Origin: an uncultured Erysipelotrichaceae bacterium
GTDB lineage: Bacteria; Bacillota_I; Bacilli_A; Erysipelotrichales; Erysipelotrichaceae
Direction of reading: 5' to 3'
Length of the DNA stretch: 8,262 bases
Assembly (NCBI GenBank): GCA_944325295.1
Contig: CALUZL010000155.1
Coordinates: forward strand, 1 to 8,262
In this document: one piece after another, positions 5,817 to 8,262 of the stretch
Layout: every line of letters begins with the position of its first letter
Numbering within the stretch: position 1 is the stretch's first letter
Notes under the pieces: generated by a model
Databases searched by the model: none
The model's input: only the letters and a program-made list of their open reading frames with translations
Told to the model about the DNA's origin: nothing
Position numbers and translations under genes: made by a program

Positions 5817-8262
5817 ATGAAATTTAACTTTAAAATTCAACAATATCAAACCGACGCCGTTGATGCCGTTGTCAGCGTATTTTCGGGTCAACGCTATCAA
5901 GATAAAACAAGCTATATTCGAGATATTGGAATGGGTAAGCAAAGAGATATCGATATATTATCGTTCTCAACTAACGAAGATGGTATTTATGATTCTTTTG
6001 AAGACATAGGGTACAAGAATGACAGTGTTGAATTGTCTGATGAACAGATTCTTAATAATATCCATACAATCCAGCAACAGAATAACATCAAACTATCACC
6101 TTCTCTTATCAACGATCTAGGCAGGTGCAGCCTTGACATAGAAATGGAAACCGGAACCGGAAAAACTTACGTTTATATCAAAACAATGTTTGAGCTAAAT
6201 AAGAAGTATGGTTGGGGTAAATTTATTGTTATAGTTCCGAGCGTTGCGATTCGTGAAGGTGTTAAGAAATCTTTTGAGATAACAGCAGATCATTTTATGG
6301 AATATTATGGCAAAAAAGCCCGTTTCTTCGTTTATAAAAGTTCTAACTTAAATCAATTAGATAACTTTTCGCAAAGTTCTGGTATAAATGTAATGATTAT
6401 TAATACTCAAGCTTTTGCATCTTCTTTAAAAGAAGATGGAAGAAGCAAAGAAGCTCGTATAATCTATTCAAAGCGTGATGAATTTGGATCTCGTAGACCT
6501 ATCGATGTTATAAAGGTTAATAGACCTATAATTATCCTTGATGAACCACAGAAAATGGGAGGAGAAGTCACACAAAAAGCGCTCAAAAACTTTAATCCGT
6601 TATTTTGTTTGAATTACTCGGCAACTCATACTAAACATCATAACCTTGTTTATGTTTTAGATGCCTTAGACGCATATAATAAGAAGCTTGTTAAAAAGAT
6701 CGAAGTTAAAGGTTTTGAAGTAAAAAACTTTAGAGGCACTGATAGTTATTTATTCCTTGAGCAAATAGTGCTTTCAAGCAATAAACCACCAATGGCTAAA
6801 ATGGAGTTAGAAATCAACTATAACAAGTCAATCAATAGAGAAACAAGAATATTGGGTGTTGGCGATGATCTTTACTATGTTTCTCGTGAGATGGAACAGT
6901 ATAGAGGCTATACTATCTCCGAAATAGACCCTCTTAGAAATACGGTGACGTTCACTAACGGTGAGGTTATAAGTATTGGCGATGTTAATGGTGATGTATC
7001 TGAAAAAGATATGCGTCGCATCCAAATTAGAGAGACAATTCTTTCGCATTTTGAAAAAGAAGAAAAACTTTATAATAAGGGAATAAAGTGTCTATCGCTA
7101 TTCTTCGTTGATGAAGTAGCTAAATATCGCCAGTATGATGAAGATGGAAATGAAGTACTGGGCGAATATGGCCAAATGTTTGAACAAGAATATAAAAGTG
7201 TTCTCAACGACTATATAAACATTTTTGATACGCTTTATCAAAAATACTTGAAGTCAACTTGCAGTGATGTTAGTACGGTGCATAAAGGTTATTTTAGCAT
7301 CGACAAGAAGACTGGTCGTAGTATCGACAGTCAATTAAAACGAGGTAGTGAATTCTCTGATGATATATCCGCTTATGATCTAATACTTAAAAACAAAGAA
7401 AGACTGCTGTCTTTTGAAGAGCCTACAAGATTCATCTTTTCCCACTCCGCATTAAGAGAAGGCTGGGATAATCCTAATGTATTCCAGATCTGTACTCTAA
7501 AGCATTCTGATAGCAATACGGCCAAACGCCAGGAAGTTGGCAGAGGATTACGTCTATGCGTCAATCAAAGCGGAAACCGTATGGACGCAGACGCTTGTGG
7601 TGAAACCGTACACGACATCAATACATTGACTGTCATAGCGAGTGAAAGCTATAAGACTTTTGTCTCAGATCTTCAAACTGACATTAAGTCTGTACTATAC
7701 GATAGACCTACGATCGCCAGCAGTGAATACTTTAAAGGCAAATATATCAAAGTTAATGATGTTCCTACACTAATAGATGATAAGATAGCGAACGATATCG
7801 AATTCTATCTAATCCAAAATGGGTATGTTGATATGAATCGAAATATCACCGAAAAATACCGCGAGGATATAAATAATGGCACTATAGCTGCACTTCCGAC
7901 TGATATTAGACCGATGACGGATGGGATTCACGCTCTTATCCAATCTGTATATGACGACAGTATTCTTAAGGATATGTTTACTAATGGTCATGAGACAAAG
8001 ATCACAGACAATCCTTTGAATGAGAACTTTGCTAAGAAGGAATTCCAAGCATTATGGAAAGAGATCAATCATAAGTATGCTTACACTGTAAGATTTGACA
8101 GTGAAGAGCTAATAAAAAAAGCTATTAATCACATCGATAATAAATTGTTTGTTTCTGAACTTCAATACACGACAACGGTTGGTCGTCAAATAATGAGGTG
8201 TGATAGCGATAGCGGCAAAAAGCTAATAAAATCAATGGTTTTGCGGACAGCGGATAGACAGG
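5817..8262 (+). CDS. res: Type III restriction enzyme Res subunit, 3' end outside window
   Basis: The frame is open from the ATG at 5817 to the right edge, giving 815 residues without a stop. This is the ATP-dependent helicase/endonuclease subunit of a type III R-M system, which works with Mod to cut unmodified DNA. The N-terminus (KFNFKIQQYQTDAVDAV) is typical. Visible superfamily 2 motifs are: Walker A METGTGKTY (110-118), motif II LDEPQ (241-245, the DEPQ variant usual for Res), motif III SAT (268-270), motif V FIFSHSALREGWDN (539-552), and motif VI QEVGRGLR (572-579). Type III Res proteins are usually about 900-1000 residues with a PD-(D/E)XK nuclease near the C-terminus, so the nuclease would lie beyond this window and cannot be judged. 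The ribosome binding site GAGGAGG (5806-5812) is strong but only four bases from the ATG. The helicase part is intact. Confidence 0.94.
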   Translation, partial: MKFNFKIQQYQTDAVDAVVSVFSGQRYQDKTSYIRDIGMGKQRDIDILSFSTNEDGIYDSFEDIGYKNDSVELSDEQILNNIHTIQQQNNIKLSPSLINDLGRCSLDIEMETGTGKTYVYIKTMFELNKKYGWGKFIVIVPSVAIREGVKKSFEITADHFMEYYGKKARFFVYKSSNLNQLDNFSQSSGINVMIINTQAFASSLKEDGRSKEARIIYSKRDEFGSRRPIDVIKVNRPIIILDEPQKMGGEVTQKALKNFNPLFCLNYSATHTKHHNLVYVLDALDAYNKKLVKKIEVKGFEVKNFRGTDSYLFLEQIVLSSNKPPMAKMELEINYNKSINRETRILGVGDDLYYVSREMEQYRGYTISEIDPLRNTVTFTNGEVISIGDVNGDVSEKDMRRIQIRETILSHFEKEEKLYNKGIKCLSLFFVDEVAKYRQYDEDGNEVLGEYGQMFEQEYKSVLNDYINIFDTLYQKYLKSTCSDVSTVHKGYFSIDKKTGRSIDSQLKRGSEFSDDISAYDLILKNKERLLSFEEPTRFIFSHSALREGWDNPNVFQICTLKHSDSNTAKRQEVGRGLRLCVNQSGNRMDADACGETVHDINTLTVIASESYKTFVSDLQTDIKSVLYDRPTIASSEYFKGKYIKVNDVPTLIDDKIANDIEFYLIQNGYVDMNRNITEKYREDINNGTIAALPTDIRPMTDGIHALIQSVYDDSILKDMFTNGHETKITDNPLNENFAKKEFQALWKEINHKYAYTVRFDSEELIKKAINHIDNKLFVSELQYTTTVGRQIMRCDSDSGKKLIKSMVLRTADRQ

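Noticed and set aside
6828..8048. Minus-strand reading frames inside res
   Set aside because: They are antisense to the conserved helicase frame, have no recognisable domains or good start signals, and are short.

Overview
The window looks like a chromosomal defence or accessory region of a low-GC Gram-positive bacterium (Firmicutes; gut Clostridia or Erysipelotrichia would fit). By eye it is AT-rich, with purine-rich AGGAGG-type ribosome binding sites and TGA used as a stop. It also holds a remnant of a SpaA/Cna-B-type surface protein, a Gram-positive protein class. Genus cannot be fixed from the sequence alone. All credible genes lie on the + strand.

Layout. (1) Positions 1-1257 hold the 3' part of a DGQHR-domain gene (DndB-like superfamily) that enters from the left edge. 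(2) Positions 1258-1477 hold no gene, but they contain short repeats, an inverted repeat and two adjacent hairpins ending in a T-run. Part of this resembles the anti-repeat of a type II CRISPR tracrRNA; this is a weak but interesting resemblance. (3) Positions 1478-1905 hold a single broken SpaA-like domain with a frameshift. (4) It abuts, at about 1901-1907, the 3' two-thirds of a DUF4391 gene (to 2317), so the DUF4391 gene has lost its beginning to a recombination event. (5) Positions 2334-4208 hold a complete type III restriction-modification methyltransferase (Mod). (6) Positions 4210-5670 hold an AlbA_2/GHKL-fold protein with a C-terminal helical, possibly DNA-binding, end. (7) Positions 5671-5816 are an intergenic region with a 23-bp direct repeat made of phased TAACTTGC boxes, plus an inverted repeat. 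(8) From 5817 to the right edge runs the first 815 residues of the type III Res helicase/endonuclease subunit. It is open to the window end, and its nuclease domain would lie outside.

How it works together. Mod and Res form a type III R-M enzyme: Mod recognises and N6-methylates the site, and Res translocates or switches on ATP and cuts. The AlbA_2/GHKL gene starts one base after mod, so it is co-transcribed with mod. Res is set apart by 146 bp carrying operator-like repeats, which suggests that restriction is controlled separately from modification. The AlbA_2/GHKL protein is an attractive candidate regulator. DUF4391 commonly sits directly upstream of mod in this family of loci, but here only a headless copy is left. 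The most unexpected sequence structures are a perfect 18-bp inverted repeat inside the target-recognition part of mod, the phased repeats before res, and the structured, tracrRNA-like stretch at 1335-1450.
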